Position numbers and translations under genes: made by a program. The notes beneath the pieces were generated by a model. The model made no database searches, had not been told where the DNA came from, and saw nothing but the letters and a program-made list of their open reading frames with translations. A stretch of DNA of 64,000 nt from the NCBI RefSeq assembly GCF_014268585.2, contig NZ_CP077092.1, positions 4,811,501-4,875,500 of the forward strand, in the 5' to 3' direction. This document shows, in pieces, positions 34,893 through 43,580 of the stretch. Source of the stretch: Pseudomonas iranensis. GTDB lineage: Bacteria; Pseudomonadota; Gammaproteobacteria; Pseudomonadales; Pseudomonadaceae. Positions within the stretch are counted from its first letter, which is position 1, and the number at the start of each line of letters is the position of its first letter.

Positions 34893-36152
34893 TTACACAG
34901 GAACAGGCCGGGATAGCTGCGCCAAAGCCGTGGCCATGCTTGGCGCCAGCGGCAATCGCGGAATCAGCACAGCCTGCCAGGCGTGATACAGATCGGGCTT
35001 GCCCGGCCAGATATCGGCACTTGGCACATTCTGCGGATTGAGTTCGTGGTGCCAACTGCCGTTGCAGCGGTCGATGAAATTCGTCTCGCAGAACTCCCAG
35101 AACAGCCGGTACCAGGTTTCGTATTGCCCGTCGCCGGTGCGTTTGAGCAAGGCACTGGCGGCGGCGCTGGCTTCGGCATGCGTCCAGTGCAGACGATGGC
35201 GAACGACAGCCTGGTTATCCCAGTCGAGGGTGTAGACGATGCCCGGCGCGCCATCGACATTCCAGCCGTGCCGGCAATTGTTTTCGAAGAGTTTTTGCGC
35301 ATCAGTCGCCACCCAGCCCGGCGTAAGCATGCCGGCCTGTACCCGCGCGGCTTCAAGATGCAGGAGCAAGCGCGCCCACTCGAAACCGTGGCCCGGCGTG
35401 GTGCCGTAAGGACGAAAACCGTCAGCCGGATTGTCGTGGTTGTATTCGCGCAGCGGTTGCCAATCGCGATCGAAGTGTTCGATGACCATGTAGTCGTTGG
35501 CTGCAGCGTGGCCATGGATTACTCGTTCGACGATGCGCTGGGCGCGCACCAGCCAGCGAGGATCTTCGGTGACATCAGCCAGCACGAGGAATGCTTCGGT
35601 CGCGTGCATATTGCTGTTGGCGCCGCGATAGGCTTCTTCTTCGCTCCAGTCGCGATTGAAGAATTCGCGCATGGCGCCCTCTTCTTCGCTCCAGAAATAG
35701 GTGTCGATGATGTCGATGGCGTCATCGAGCAAGGCTTGAGCGCCGGGCCGTTGTGCGACCACGGCGGAGCTGGCGGCGAGCGCGACAAAGGCATGCAGAT
35801 AGGCGTTCTTGCCGGTGTTGTCGTCGCGATGTTCGGCCACCGCAAACCAGCCGCCGTGCAGCGCATCACGCAGTGGCCCGCGCAACGCGGCGATACCGTG
35901 GTCGACCAGCTCGGCAAACCCCGGCAGGCCCTGAATGTGCGCCATGGCGAAGCTGTGGGTCATGCGCGCGGTGTTCATGGTTTCGGCTGGTGCGTTCGCC
36001 GGCAAACGGCCGCGTTCGTCGAGATTGCCGAAACCTTCTGGCAGCTTCGAGGCCTTGGCAAAATCCAGCAGACGCAGGCCTTCGGTAGCGAGCCATTGCT
36101 GGTGGGCAGGGGCGTTCAGCCAACTGCTGAAGTCTGGGTGAAAGGTGTCCAT
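34893..36152 (-). CDS. AGE-family aldose-ketose isomerase (mannose isomerase/YihS-like)
   Basis: A 419-residue (alpha/alpha)6-barrel protein of the N-acylglucosamine 2-epimerase superfamily. The catalytic-histidine motifs match YihS/D-mannose isomerases rather than GlcNAc epimerases: ANSNMHATEAFL (H183), TPGHGFEWARLL (H255) and GSWHHELNPQ (H368-H369). It should convert unphosphorylated mannose (or a similar hexose) to its ketose in the cytoplasm. The substrate is inferred. It lies just upstream of gtsABCD on the same strand, 118 bases from gtsA, and downstream of gtrS after a REPIN. This position suggests it handles a second sugar imported by the Gts system. Confidence 0.85.
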   Translation of the reverse strand: MDTFHPDFSSWLNAPAHQQWLATEGLRLLDFAKASKLPEGFGNLDERGRLPANAPAETMNTARMTHSFAMAHIQGLPGFAELVDHGIAALRGPLRDALHGGWFAVAEHRDDNTGKNAYLHAFVALAASSAVVAQRPGAQALLDDAIDIIDTYFWSEEEGAMREFFNRDWSEEEAYRGANSNMHATEAFLVLADVTEDPRWLVRAQRIVERVIHGHAAANDYMVIEHFDRDWQPLREYNHDNPADGFRPYGTTPGHGFEWARLLLHLEAARVQAGMLTPGWVATDAQKLFENNCRHGWNVDGAPGIVYTLDWDNQAVVRHRLHWTHAEASAAASALLKRTGDGQYETWYRLFWEFCETNFIDRCNGSWHHELNPQNVPSADIWPGKPDLYHAWQAVLIPRLPLAPSMATALAQLSRPVPV

Positions 36153-36273
36153 TGGGTGGCCCTTTTTTTTGTTATGACTGCGGGCAGTCTAAACAACGGG
36201 CCGGGGTGGGCTTGTAACGAAGGGGACGGGGTTTGTCACTGGCTTGTGACATTTGTATTGATACATCTGTCGT

Positions 36274-36358
36274 CTTCGCGAGCAGGCTCGCTCCCACAGG
36301 CGAACGCATTCCAACCGTCAAAACGCGGGCGAATGTGGGAGCGAGCCCGCTCGCGAAG
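36274..36358. repeat. REPIN in reversed arrangement, copy 5 of 10
   Basis: CTTCGCGAGCAGGCTCGCTC first, GTGGGAGCGAGCCCGCTCGC second; 85 bases, one unit carrying a C for T change. It lies between gtrS and the isomerase gene. Confidence 0.88.
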
Positions 36359-36376
36359 AACGATAACGCGGTCTGA

Positions 36377-37846
36377 CTAATCAACACTGCGCGGCAACTG
36401 CAACGTCACCCGCAACCCGCCCTCACGCAGGTTCTGCAACGTCACCTCGCCGCCATGGCTATGCGCAATGTTGCGCGCAATGCCAAGGCCCAAGCCATAA
36501 CCCTGCTGCTGCCCCGCCAAACGGAAGTGCGGCTCGAACACTTGCTCCAGCCGCTGCTGCGGCACACCCGGCCCTTCATCATCGACATGCAGAACAAAGG
36601 CGCTGTCATCGTCATCGATGTGCAGATGCGCGTTCTGCCCGTACTTCAAGGCGTTGTCGATCAGGTTGCCGATGCAGCGCTTGAGCGCCAGTGGTTTGCC
36701 CGGGTATGCCGACAGCGCGCGGCCATGCTGAGTGACGCGGCCATTGCCGTTCGGCGCCAGATACGGCTCGACCAGGCAATCGAGGACATGATTGAGATCC
36801 ACCGGCTCGATGTTCTCGTGGATGTCGGTGTCTTTCACGCATTGCAGTGCGCCTTTGACCAGCAGCTCCAGCTCATCCAGATCGCGGCCGAATTTGGCTT
36901 GCAGCTGTTCGTCTTCGAGCAGTTCGACGCGCAAGCGCAGGCGGGTGATCGGCGTGCGCAGGTCATGGGAAATCGCGCTGAACAACTGGCTGCGTTCGGT
37001 CAGGTAGCGGCTGATGCGTTCGCGCATGGTGTTGAACGCGCGGCCGACTTCGACCACTTCACTGCCACCGCCCTCCGCCACCGGCTCGACGTCGGCGCCC
37101 AGCGACAGATCCCGCGCTGCCCGCGCCAGACGCTTGAGCGGCCGACTCTGCCAGTGCACCAGCAGGCCGATGAACAACAGCAAGAAGCCGCTGGTGAGGA
37201 CGATAAACCACACCTGCTGCGCCGGCAGGCCTTGCTCTTCGAGACTGGTGTACGGCTCGGGCAGCAAAGAAGCGATGTACAGCCATTCGCCCGGGGCCAT
37301 TTGAATCTGCGTGACCAGCACCGGCGGATTCACCGGCTCCAGGGTCAGCGCGTAATGCGCCCAGGAGCGCGGCAATTCATCAAGTTTCAGCCCGGCGTTG
37401 AAAATCCGCAGGTCTTCGGGGCTGACGAAGGTCACCGAAATATCCGTGTCATGGCCCAGAGACTGACGCAGCACTTCGTCCACCGCCTGCATCACCGCAG
37501 CCTTGCGCGGCGTCACCAGCAGCACGTCCATGCCCAGCGGCTTGTCGTTCAGCGTCACGACAAACCGGGTGCCGCCCATGCTGCGCAATTGATCGAGCAC
37601 CAGCGGTCGATAGGCCACTGGCAAGGAACGGAAATAGCTGACGCTGGCAGTCATCGAATGCGCCAGGCTGCGGGCGCTGGTGACCAGACCTTCGAGTTGA
37701 GTGGCGCGCAACTGCGATACCCAGATCACGCTCGACAGCGTCTGCGCGAACAGCACCGCCAGCAGAGTCAGCAGCAGCATCCGCCCGAGCAGTGAGCGCG
37801 GCACCGGTATGCGACTGGCGAATTTGCCCAGCGCCTCAGTGAGCAT
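36377..37846 (-). CDS. gtrS: Sensor histidine kinase GtrS
   Basis: A 489-residue inner-membrane kinase. There are two membrane segments (LLGRMLLLTLLAVLFAQTLSSVIWV near the start and VWFIVLTSGFLLLFIGLLVHW near residue 190), with a periplasmic sensor between them. HAMP, HisKA with the phosphorylated His at H294 (SAISHDLRTPITRLRLR), and HATPase_c (IGNLIDNALKYG, DEGPGVPQQR, GLGLGIARNIAHSHGG) follow. In P. aeruginosa GtrS binds 2-ketogluconate/6-phosphogluconate and phosphorylates GltR. Its start overlaps the gltR end by 11 bases. I prefer ATG 37846; in-frame ATGs at 37861 and 37888 are alternatives. Confidence 0.9.
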   Translation of the reverse strand: MLTEALGKFASRIPVPRSLLGRMLLLTLLAVLFAQTLSSVIWVSQLRATQLEGLVTSARSLAHSMTASVSYFRSLPVAYRPLVLDQLRSMGGTRFVVTLNDKPLGMDVLLVTPRKAAVMQAVDEVLRQSLGHDTDISVTFVSPEDLRIFNAGLKLDELPRSWAHYALTLEPVNPPVLVTQIQMAPGEWLYIASLLPEPYTSLEEQGLPAQQVWFIVLTSGFLLLFIGLLVHWQSRPLKRLARAARDLSLGADVEPVAEGGGSEVVEVGRAFNTMRERISRYLTERSQLFSAISHDLRTPITRLRLRVELLEDEQLQAKFGRDLDELELLVKGALQCVKDTDIHENIEPVDLNHVLDCLVEPYLAPNGNGRVTQHGRALSAYPGKPLALKRCIGNLIDNALKYGQNAHLHIDDDDSAFVLHVDDEGPGVPQQRLEQVFEPHFRLAGQQQGYGLGLGIARNIAHSHGGEVTLQNLREGGLRVTLQLPRSVD

Positions 37847-38567
37847 TGCCGGCAACCACATTGGCTGCCAACTGATAACCGCTGCCACGCACAGTGCGGA
37901 TCAGCCGTGGCGGTTTTTCGGTGTCGCGCAGGCGTTGGCGCAAACGGCTGACGGCCATGTCGACAATGCGATCGAGCGGCATCAGATCGCGGCCACGGGT
38001 GGCGTTGCCGATGGTGTCGCGGTCGAGGATTTGCTGCGGATGATCGAGGAACAGTTTCAGCAGGGCGAAATCGGCGCCGGAAAGAATCACTTCCTCGCCG
38101 TCGGTGTGGAACAGCCGATGACTGACTGTGTCCAGGCGCCAGTCGTCGAAGGCCAGCACTTCGCTACCGCTGCGTTCGTGGGCGAATTGCGCGCGACGCA
38201 GCAGGGCCTTGATCCGCGCTTGCAGTTCGCGCGGGCTGAACGGTTTGCCGAGGTAGTCGTCGGCGCCGAGTTCCAGACCGATCACCCGGTCGGCTTCGTC
38301 GGAACTGGCGGTCAGCATGATGATCGGCACCTGCGCCTGACGCGGATGCTGGCGCACCCAGCGGCACAGGCTGAACCCGTCTTCGTCGGGCAGCATGACA
38401 TCGAGGATCACCAGGTCGCTCGGCGCCTCATTGAGCGCCTGACGAAAACCGGCACCATCGGCGGTGGCCCGCACCTGAAACCCGGCGCGGGTCAGGTAGG
38501 TTTCCAGCAACTCGCGTATTTCCTGGTCGTCATCGACCAACAATATCGACTTGTTGACTGAGCTCAC
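37836..38567 (-). CDS. gltR: Response regulator GltR
   Basis: A 243-residue OmpR-type regulator. The receiver domain has the phosphorylation Asp D56 in DLVILDVMLPDEDGF and a conserved lysine in GADDYLGKPFSPRELQ. A winged-helix DNA-binding domain runs from about 140 to 236 (LSGADFALLKLFLDHPQQILDRDTI, VDMAVSRLRQRLRD). It controls oprB, gts and the edd-glk/gap genes in Pseudomonas glucose uptake. Translation starts at GTG 38567. The leader has AACAACAAGGA, an Hfq/Crc-type motif fused to the Shine-Dalgarno. It is coupled to gtrS downstream; glk lies upstream across a REPIN. Confidence 0.92.
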   Translation of the reverse strand: MSSVNKSILLVDDDQEIRELLETYLTRAGFQVRATADGAGFRQALNEAPSDLVILDVMLPDEDGFSLCRWVRQHPRQAQVPIIMLTASSDEADRVIGLELGADDYLGKPFSPRELQARIKALLRRAQFAHERSGSEVLAFDDWRLDTVSHRLFHTDGEEVILSGADFALLKLFLDHPQQILDRDTIGNATRGRDLMPLDRIVDMAVSRLRQRLRDTEKPPRLIRTVRGSGYQLAANVVAGNAH

Positions 38568-38577
38568 TTCGAAGGCA

Positions 38578-38588
38578 TCCTTGTTGTT
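38578..38588 (-). promoter_or_regulatory. Hfq/Crc-type motif at the gltR ribosome site
   Basis: Minus strand AACAACAAGGA: the AAnAAnAA motif overlaps the AAGGA Shine-Dalgarno of the GTG-started gltR. Confidence 0.5.
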
Positions 38589-38643
38589 GGAGTTGGGGCG
38601 GATTATGCCTTAAGCGCTGATTTTACAAACACCACAAAACCAC

Positions 38644-38732
38644 TGTGGGAGCGAGCCTGCTCGCGAATCGGGTTTACCTTCAACGCATTTGCTGACTGAT
38701 ACACCGCTTTCGCGAGCAGGCTCGCTCCCACA
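38644..38732. repeat. REPIN, copy 6 of 10
   Basis: An inverted GTGGGAGCGAGCCTGCTCGC pair, 89 bases, between glk and gltR in what is otherwise a codirectional gene string. Confidence 0.9.
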
Positions 38733-38746
38733 TGGGCGATTGCATT

Positions 38747-39706
38747 TCAGGGTCGAGTTGCTTGATCCAGCGCCACGCCGGCGCCGACCAGGCCGGAATA
38801 CGGCGCGGTCACCAGCCACACCGGGATGCCTTTGAAGTAATCGCTCATGCAGCCTTTGTCGGCGAAGCAGCGGGCGAAGCCGCTGGCGAGGAAGAAATCG
38901 GCGAAGCGTGGAATCACCCCGCCAACGATAAACACCCCGCCGCGCGCGCCGGTGGTGAGCACGTTGTTGCCGGCAACGCGGCCGAGCCAGCAGCAGAATT
39001 GCTCGAGCACTTCCAAAGCAATCGGGTCACCGGCCAGGCCGGCGGCGGTGATCGCTTCCGGCGTTTCAAGCTTCGGCTCATGACCATCCACCGCGCAGAT
39101 CGCCCGGTACAGTCGAGGCAGGCCGCCGCCGCTCAACGCGGTTTCCGCGCTGACATGGCCGATCTCGTTGTAGATGTGTTGCCAGAGTTGCGTTTCGCGC
39201 GGGCTGCTCAGCGGCAGGTCGACGTGACCACCCTCGCCCGGCAACGCGGCAAAGCGTCCTTCGCCGAGATCGAGCAAGGTGCCGACACCCAGGCCAGTGC
39301 CCGGGCCGATCACCACTGCCGGACGCAGAGGCTCCGGCGTACCTTCGCAAACCACGCGGAATTCGCCGGGCTGCAAGCGGGTCATGCCCAGCGCCATCGC
39401 CGAGAAGTCGTTGGTCAGCAACAACTGCTCGACCTGCAAGGTCTTGCAGAACGCGCTGCGGCTGAGCCGCCAGTGATTGTTGGTGAACTTGAATTCATCG
39501 CCACTCACCGGACCTGCCACCGACAGGCACACCGAGCCGATCGAGCCCGGCGCCAGACCGAGCCCGCTCAGGTACAGAGCGATTGCCTCTTCCGGACTGG
39601 CAAAGTCGGCCGTGGCCAGCACCTGAACCGATTGCAGTTGCTGGTTTTGCCACAACGCGAACCGCGCGTTGGTGCCTCCGATGTCACCGACCAAAGCCAG
39701 TTTCAA
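38747..39706 (-). CDS. glk: Glucokinase
   Basis: A 319-residue hexokinase-fold enzyme of the bacterial Glk group that makes glucose-6-phosphate from imported glucose and ATP. Phosphate 1 is [15 protein letters not shown] at the N terminus. The sugar-binding part is [12 protein letters not shown], followed by [14 protein letters not shown] and the loop [13 protein letters not shown]. The C terminus has [16 protein letters not shown]. Its start overlaps the edd stop by four bases (ATGA), so edd-glk are coupled. It supplies substrate to Zwf, encoded 15 kb away in the same cluster. Confidence 0.94.
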   Translation of the reverse strand: MKLALVGDIGGTNARFALWQNQQLQSVQVLATADFASPEEAIALYLSGLGLAPGSIGSVCLSVAGPVSGDEFKFTNNHWRLSRSAFCKTLQVEQLLLTNDFSAMALGMTRLQPGEFRVVCEGTPEPLRPAVVIGPGTGLGVGTLLDLGEGRFAALPGEGGHVDLPLSSPRETQLWQHIYNEIGHVSAETALSGGGLPRLYRAICAVDGHEPKLETPEAITAAGLAGDPIALEVLEQFCCWLGRVAGNNVLTTGARGGVFIVGGVIPRFADFFLASGFARCFADKGCMSDYFKGIPVWLVTAPYSGLVGAGVALDQATRP

Positions 39707-41529
39707 TTAAGCGTCTCCAGGGCAGAAGTGAAGGCGCTGGCGCCCTGCTCCGCCGAGCTGAAGGCCATGCGCATGAAGCCAAACAGCTCACGGCCGCTGC
39801 CAATGTTGTTGCCCAACAGGCCTTTGGCGGGTTCGCGCGCTGCAAATTCGGCGGCGTCGACCTTCAGTTCCAAGGTGCCTTTGACGCCATCGACGCGGAT
39901 GATATCGCCCTCTTGCACGCGCGCCAAAGCGCCACCGACATAAGCTTCCGGGCTGACGTGAATCGCTGCGGGGATTTTCCCCGACGCGCCGGACATGCGC
40001 CCGTCAGTCACCAATGCCACTTTGAAGCCGCGATCCTGCAACACGCCAAGGAACGGCGTCATCTTGTGCAGCTCGGGCATGCCGTTGGAACGCGGGCCCT
40101 GGAAGCGCATCACGGCGACAAAATCCTTCTCCAGCAGACCGGCCTTGAATGCGTCCGCCAGGTCCTGCTGATCCTGGAACACCATCGCCGGTGCTTCGAC
40201 GATCTGGTTCTCCAGCGCAACGGCAGAAACCTTCATCACCCCGCGACCGAGGTTGCCTTCCATCACCCGCAAGCCGCCCTCTTGCGAGAACGCACGGGAC
40301 ACCGGACGCAGGATGTTTTCGTCGAGGCTGTCGGTCGGGCCTTCGCGCCAGACCAGCTCGCCGTTATCGAGGAACGGCTCTTTGGTGTACTGGCTCAGGC
40401 CATGACCGAGCACAGTGTTGACGTCTTCATGCAGCAGGCCGGCGCCGAGCAGTTCGCGGATCAGGAACGACATGCCGCCCGCTGCCTGGAAGTGGTTGAT
40501 GTCGGCCTTGCCGTTCGGATAGACGTGGCTCAAGGTCGGCACGACTTCGGAGAGGTCGGCCATGTCCTGCCAAGTCAGTTGAATGCCAGCGGCCATGGCG
40601 ATGGCCGGCATGTGCAGGGTGTGGTTGGTCGAGCCGCCGGTGGCGTGCAGGGCAACGATGGAGTTGACCAGCGCTTTCTCGTCGACGATTTCGCCGATCG
40701 GCATGAAGTTGCCGTTCTGCTTGGTCAGGCGCGTGACCTGATGCGCGGCTTCGCGGGTCAGCGCGTCGCGCAGCGGCGTGTTCGGGTTGACAAAAGAGGC
40801 GCCCGGCAGGTGCAGGCCCATGACTTCCATCAGCAACTGGTTGGTGTTGGCGGTGCCGTAGAAGGTGCAGGTGCCCGGGCTGTGGTAGGACTTCATCTCC
40901 GATTCCAGCAGCTCTTCGCGGGTGGCCTTGCCTTCGGCGTACTTCTGGCGGACGTCGGCTTTTTCCTTGTTGGAAATCCCCGAAACCATCGGCCCGCCCG
41001 GGACGAAGATCGTCGGCAAATGGCCGAAGCGCAGCGAACCCATCATCAGGCCCGGGACGATCTTGTCGCAGATGCCGAGCATCAGCGCGCCGTCGAACAT
41101 GTTGTGCGACAGCGCCACGGCGGTCGACATGGCGATCACTTCGCGGCTCGGCAGGCTCAGTTCCATGCCCGGCTCGCCTTGGGTCACGCCATCGCACATC
41201 GCCGGAGTGCCGCCGGCGAACTGGCCGACCGAGCCGATTTCGCGCAGGGCGTTCTTGATCTGTTGTGGAAAGACTTCGTACGGCTGGTGCGCCGAAAGCA
41301 TGTCGTTATACGAAGACACAATGGCGATGTTCGCCGAGTTCATCATCCGCAGGCTGTGCTTGTCTTCAGTGCCGCAACCGGCCACGCCGTGGGCGAAGTT
41401 GGCGCATTGCAGCTTGCCGCGCATCGGGCCGTCGGTGGCGGCGCCGCGAATCAATGCAAGGTAAGCCTGACGCGTGGCGCGGCTGCGGGCGATAAGCCGT
41501 TCGGTGACCTCAAGAACGCGGGGATGCAT
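39703..41529 (-). CDS. edd: 6-phosphogluconate dehydratase
   Basis: A 608-residue IlvD/Edd-family iron-sulfur dehydratase that turns 6-phosphogluconate into KDPG. Cluster-ligand cysteines are in [21 protein letters not shown] and [15 protein letters not shown], with a third in [15 protein letters not shown]. The C-terminal region [26 protein letters not shown] is the family hallmark. It is the first gene of edd-glk. The promoter region shared with divergent gap holds HexR-type sites at 41592, 41650 and 41712. Confidence 0.95.
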   Translation of the reverse strand: MHPRVLEVTERLIARSRATRQAYLALIRGAATDGPMRGKLQCANFAHGVAGCGTEDKHSLRMMNSANIAIVSSYNDMLSAHQPYEVFPQQIKNALREIGSVGQFAGGTPAMCDGVTQGEPGMELSLPSREVIAMSTAVALSHNMFDGALMLGICDKIVPGLMMGSLRFGHLPTIFVPGGPMVSGISNKEKADVRQKYAEGKATREELLESEMKSYHSPGTCTFYGTANTNQLLMEVMGLHLPGASFVNPNTPLRDALTREAAHQVTRLTKQNGNFMPIGEIVDEKALVNSIVALHATGGSTNHTLHMPAIAMAAGIQLTWQDMADLSEVVPTLSHVYPNGKADINHFQAAGGMSFLIRELLGAGLLHEDVNTVLGHGLSQYTKEPFLDNGELVWREGPTDSLDENILRPVSRAFSQEGGLRVMEGNLGRGVMKVSAVALENQIVEAPAMVFQDQQDLADAFKAGLLEKDFVAVMRFQGPRSNGMPELHKMTPFLGVLQDRGFKVALVTDGRMSGASGKIPAAIHVSPEAYVGGALARVQEGDIIRVDGVKGTLELKVDAAEFAAREPAKGLLGNNIGSGRELFGFMRMAFSSAEQGASAFTSALETLN

Positions 41530-41591
41530 GTGTAGAACTCCAGGCTAACGGATGTGGCGACCTGATTGTCTATGCTGATCAAACGCCGTTG

Positions 41592-41606
41592 TTGTTGGAA
41601 TGACAG
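41592..41606. promoter_or_regulatory. Candidate HexR site on the edd side
   Basis: TTGT-TGGAATG-ACAG has one mismatch to TTGT-N7-ACAA and lies 63 bases upstream of the edd start. Confidence 0.45.
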
Positions 41607-41649
41607 ACGGCTTTTTTGACCATTCGGACCAGTTGATTCAGGTCACTCG

Positions 41650-41664
41650 TTGTAGATAAAACAA
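41650..41664. promoter_or_regulatory. HexR operator, edd/gap intergenic
   Basis: TTGT-AGATAAA-ACAA matches the TTGT-N7-ACAA HexR pattern exactly, midway between the divergent edd and gap genes. Confidence 0.7.
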
Positions 41665-41711
41665 AATATTGCCACTAAAAAGGCTTGTTTTCTATTTTTA
41701 TGCGAATAATC

Positions 41712-41726
41712 TTGTAATTCCAACAA
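41712..41726. promoter_or_regulatory. HexR operator upstream of gap
   Basis: TTGT-AATTCCA-ACAA is a second exact match, 24 bases before the gap ATG. The following AACAACAAAA also fits an Hfq/Crc motif. Confidence 0.65.
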
Positions 41727-41749
41727 CAAAACGACGGCGGCGCTGTTCC

Positions 41750-42751
41750 ATGACTCTTCGAATCGCAATCAATGGTTTTGGCCGCATCGGCCGTAATGTC
41801 CTGCGCGCACTGTATACCCAAGGCTATCGTCAAGACCTGCAGATCGTCGCGATCAACGATCTGGGTGACAGTTCGATCAATGCCCATCTGCTCAAATACG
41901 ACACCGTCCACGGCACTTTCGACGCCGAAGTGGCGCACGATAACGAAAGCCTGACGGTCAATGGCGACCGCATCGCGGTCAGCGCCATTCGCAACCCGGC
42001 CGACCTGCCGTGGGCCGCTGAAAAAATCGACGTAGTGTTCGAATGCACCGGTCTGTTCACCGACCGTGCCAAAGCCGCCGCGCATATCAGCGCCGGCGCC
42101 CGCAAGGTGATCATTTCTGCCCCGGCCAAAGGCGCCGACGCCACCGTCGTTTATGGCGTCAACCACGACATTCTGCGTCAGTCGCACCAGATCATTTCCA
42201 ACGCTTCGTGCACCACCAACTGCCTCGCGCCAGTGGCGCAGGTGCTGCATCGCGAGTTGGGCATCGAAAGCGGCCTGATGACCACCATCCACGCCTACAC
42301 CAACGACCAGAACCTCACCGACGTCTATCACAGCGACCCGTACCGTGCCCGCTCGGCCACGCAGAACATGATCCCGAGCAAGACCGGCGCAGCCGAAGCG
42401 GTAGGCCTGGTGCTGCCGGAACTGGCGGGCAAACTGACCGGCATGGCTGTGCGCGTACCGGTGATCAACGTGTCGCTGGTCGACCTCACCGTGCAACTGA
42501 AGAAAGAAGCCAGTGCCGACGAAGTCAACGCCCTGCTGAAAGCGGCCAGCCAGCATTCGAAGATTCTCGGTTACAACACCTTGCCGCTGGTTTCCAGCGA
42601 CTTCAACCACAACCCGCTGTCGTCGATCTTCGACGCCAACCACACCAAAGTCAGCGGCAAGTTGCTGAAAGTGCTGGCCTGGTACGACAACGAATGGGGC
42701 TTCTCCAACCGCATGCTGGATAACTGCCTGGCATTGTGTAACGCCGAGTAA
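41750..42751 (+). CDS. gap: Type I glyceraldehyde-3-phosphate dehydrogenase (glucose-cluster copy)
   Basis: A 333-residue GAPDH, oxidising the glyceraldehyde-3-phosphate released by Eda. The NAD fold starts at [16 protein letters not shown]. The active-site cysteine is C154 in [12 protein letters not shown], and the catalytic histidine region is [15 protein letters not shown]. The end [19 protein letters not shown] is conserved. I start at ATG 41750 (MTLRIAING) as in other Pseudomonas gap-1; an in-frame start at 41669 adds a non-homologous leader. It is divergent from edd-glk with HexR-type sites between. Confidence 0.94.
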   Translation: MTLRIAINGFGRIGRNVLRALYTQGYRQDLQIVAINDLGDSSINAHLLKYDTVHGTFDAEVAHDNESLTVNGDRIAVSAIRNPADLPWAAEKIDVVFECTGLFTDRAKAAAHISAGARKVIISAPAKGADATVVYGVNHDILRQSHQIISNASCTTNCLAPVAQVLHRELGIESGLMTTIHAYTNDQNLTDVYHSDPYRARSATQNMIPSKTGAAEAVGLVLPELAGKLTGMAVRVPVINVSLVDLTVQLKKEASADEVNALLKAASQHSKILGYNTLPLVSSDFNHNPLSSIFDANHTKVSGKLLKVLAWYDNEWGFSNRMLDNCLALCNAE

Positions 42752-42770
42752 TTGCGGCTAGCCCAATCCC

Positions 42771-42860
42771 TGTGGGAGCGAGCCTGCTCGCGAAAGCTAT
42801 CTGTCAGTCAATATGGGAGCTGACTGACACGACGCCTTCGCGAGCAGGCTCGCTCCCACA
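42771..42860. repeat. REPIN, copy 7 of 10
   Basis: An inverted GTGGGAGCGAGCCTGCTCGC pair, 90 bases, between gap and the hxuI-like gene. Confidence 0.9.
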
Positions 42861-42908
42861 GCGACATGCATGGCAGTCGATGAAATCAGCACTTGACCAT
42901 TCAGCTGG

Positions 42909-42927
42909 ATGATAAGCATTATCATTC
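42909..42927. promoter_or_regulatory. Fur box upstream of the ECF sigma gene
   Basis: GATGATAAGCATTATCATT closely matches the 19-base Fur consensus GATAATGATAATCATTATC and is itself an ATGATAA/TTATCAT palindrome. It lies about 25 bases before the sigma-factor start, implying iron repression. Confidence 0.8.
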
Positions 42928-42951
42928 GCTCGAAATGGATCAGGTCCTCCC

Positions 42952-43479
42952 GTGAGTCAATCGCGCTTCAACCACGTCTTCCTCGCCCAGCGCACTTCCC
43001 TGCTGCGCACGCTGGAACGGATGGTCAACAATCACAGCACCGCTGAAGACCTGTTGCAGGAGACCTACCTGCGCGTGACCCGGGCGTTGAGCGAACGGGC
43101 CATCGATCACCTTGAACCCTTTGTCTTCCAGACCGCGCGCAATCTGGCGCTGGATCATTTGCGTGCGCGCAAGATTCATGCGCGTACCATGGTCGACGAC
43201 GTGCCGCAAGATGTCGTGCAGAGCATCGCCGCGCCCGCCAGCAGCGCCGAAGACGCCGCCCATGCCGAACAATTGCTGGAGCGTTTGAACGTGAGCCTCA
43301 GCCAACTCAGCCCGCGCCAGCAGCAGATCTTCATCCTCAGCCGTTTGCACGGCCACAGCTATCAGGAAATCGCTGATGAACTTGATGTTTCGCTGAGCAC
43401 CGTGCAGAAGGAACTGAAACTGATCATGTCGATCTGCATCGGCGTTGCCGAACGACATAACGGCAGCGGCAAGTTTTGA
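42952..43479 (+). CDS. hxuI: Iron-starvation ECF sigma factor (FecI/HxuI type)
   Basis: A 175-residue ECF sigma factor. Region 2 is SLLRTLERMVNNHSTAEDLLQETYLRVTRAL...EPFVFQTARNLALDHLRA. Region 4 is LSQLSPRQQQIFILSRLHGHSYQEIADELDVSLSTVQKELKLIMSIC. It begins with GTG at 42952, with AGG before it. It is followed by a FecR-type anti-sigma gene and a TonB receptor, the classic cell-surface signalling trio. The cluster resembles the heme-responsive hxuIRA of P. aeruginosa, hence the tentative name. A strong Fur box lies just upstream. Confidence 0.85.
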   Translation: MSQSRFNHVFLAQRTSLLRTLERMVNNHSTAEDLLQETYLRVTRALSERAIDHLEPFVFQTARNLALDHLRARKIHARTMVDDVPQDVVQSIAAPASSAEDAAHAEQLLERLNVSLSQLSPRQQQIFILSRLHGHSYQEIADELDVSLSTVQKELKLIMSICIGVAERHNGSGKF

Positions 43480-43531
43480 GCTGCAAGCTACAAGTAAAAA
43501 CAAAAAGCAGTATTGCATCCGGCTTGCAGCT
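43479..43531. repeat. Inverted repeat between sigma and anti-sigma genes
   Basis: AGCTGCAAGC at 43479 pairs with GCTTGCAGCT ending at 43531, with further direct repeats GCTTGCAGCTTGCAGCTTGA. It begins at the sigma-gene stop codon and lies inside the predicted operon. Confidence 0.7.
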
Positions 43532-43580
43532 TGCAGCTTGAAGCTAGAAACTGCTTCGCCAGAAGCCCTGAGGAACCACC

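Noticed and set aside
39583..41535. 650-residue plus-strand frame opposite edd
   Set aside because: Antisense to edd, low-complexity composition, no ribosome site.
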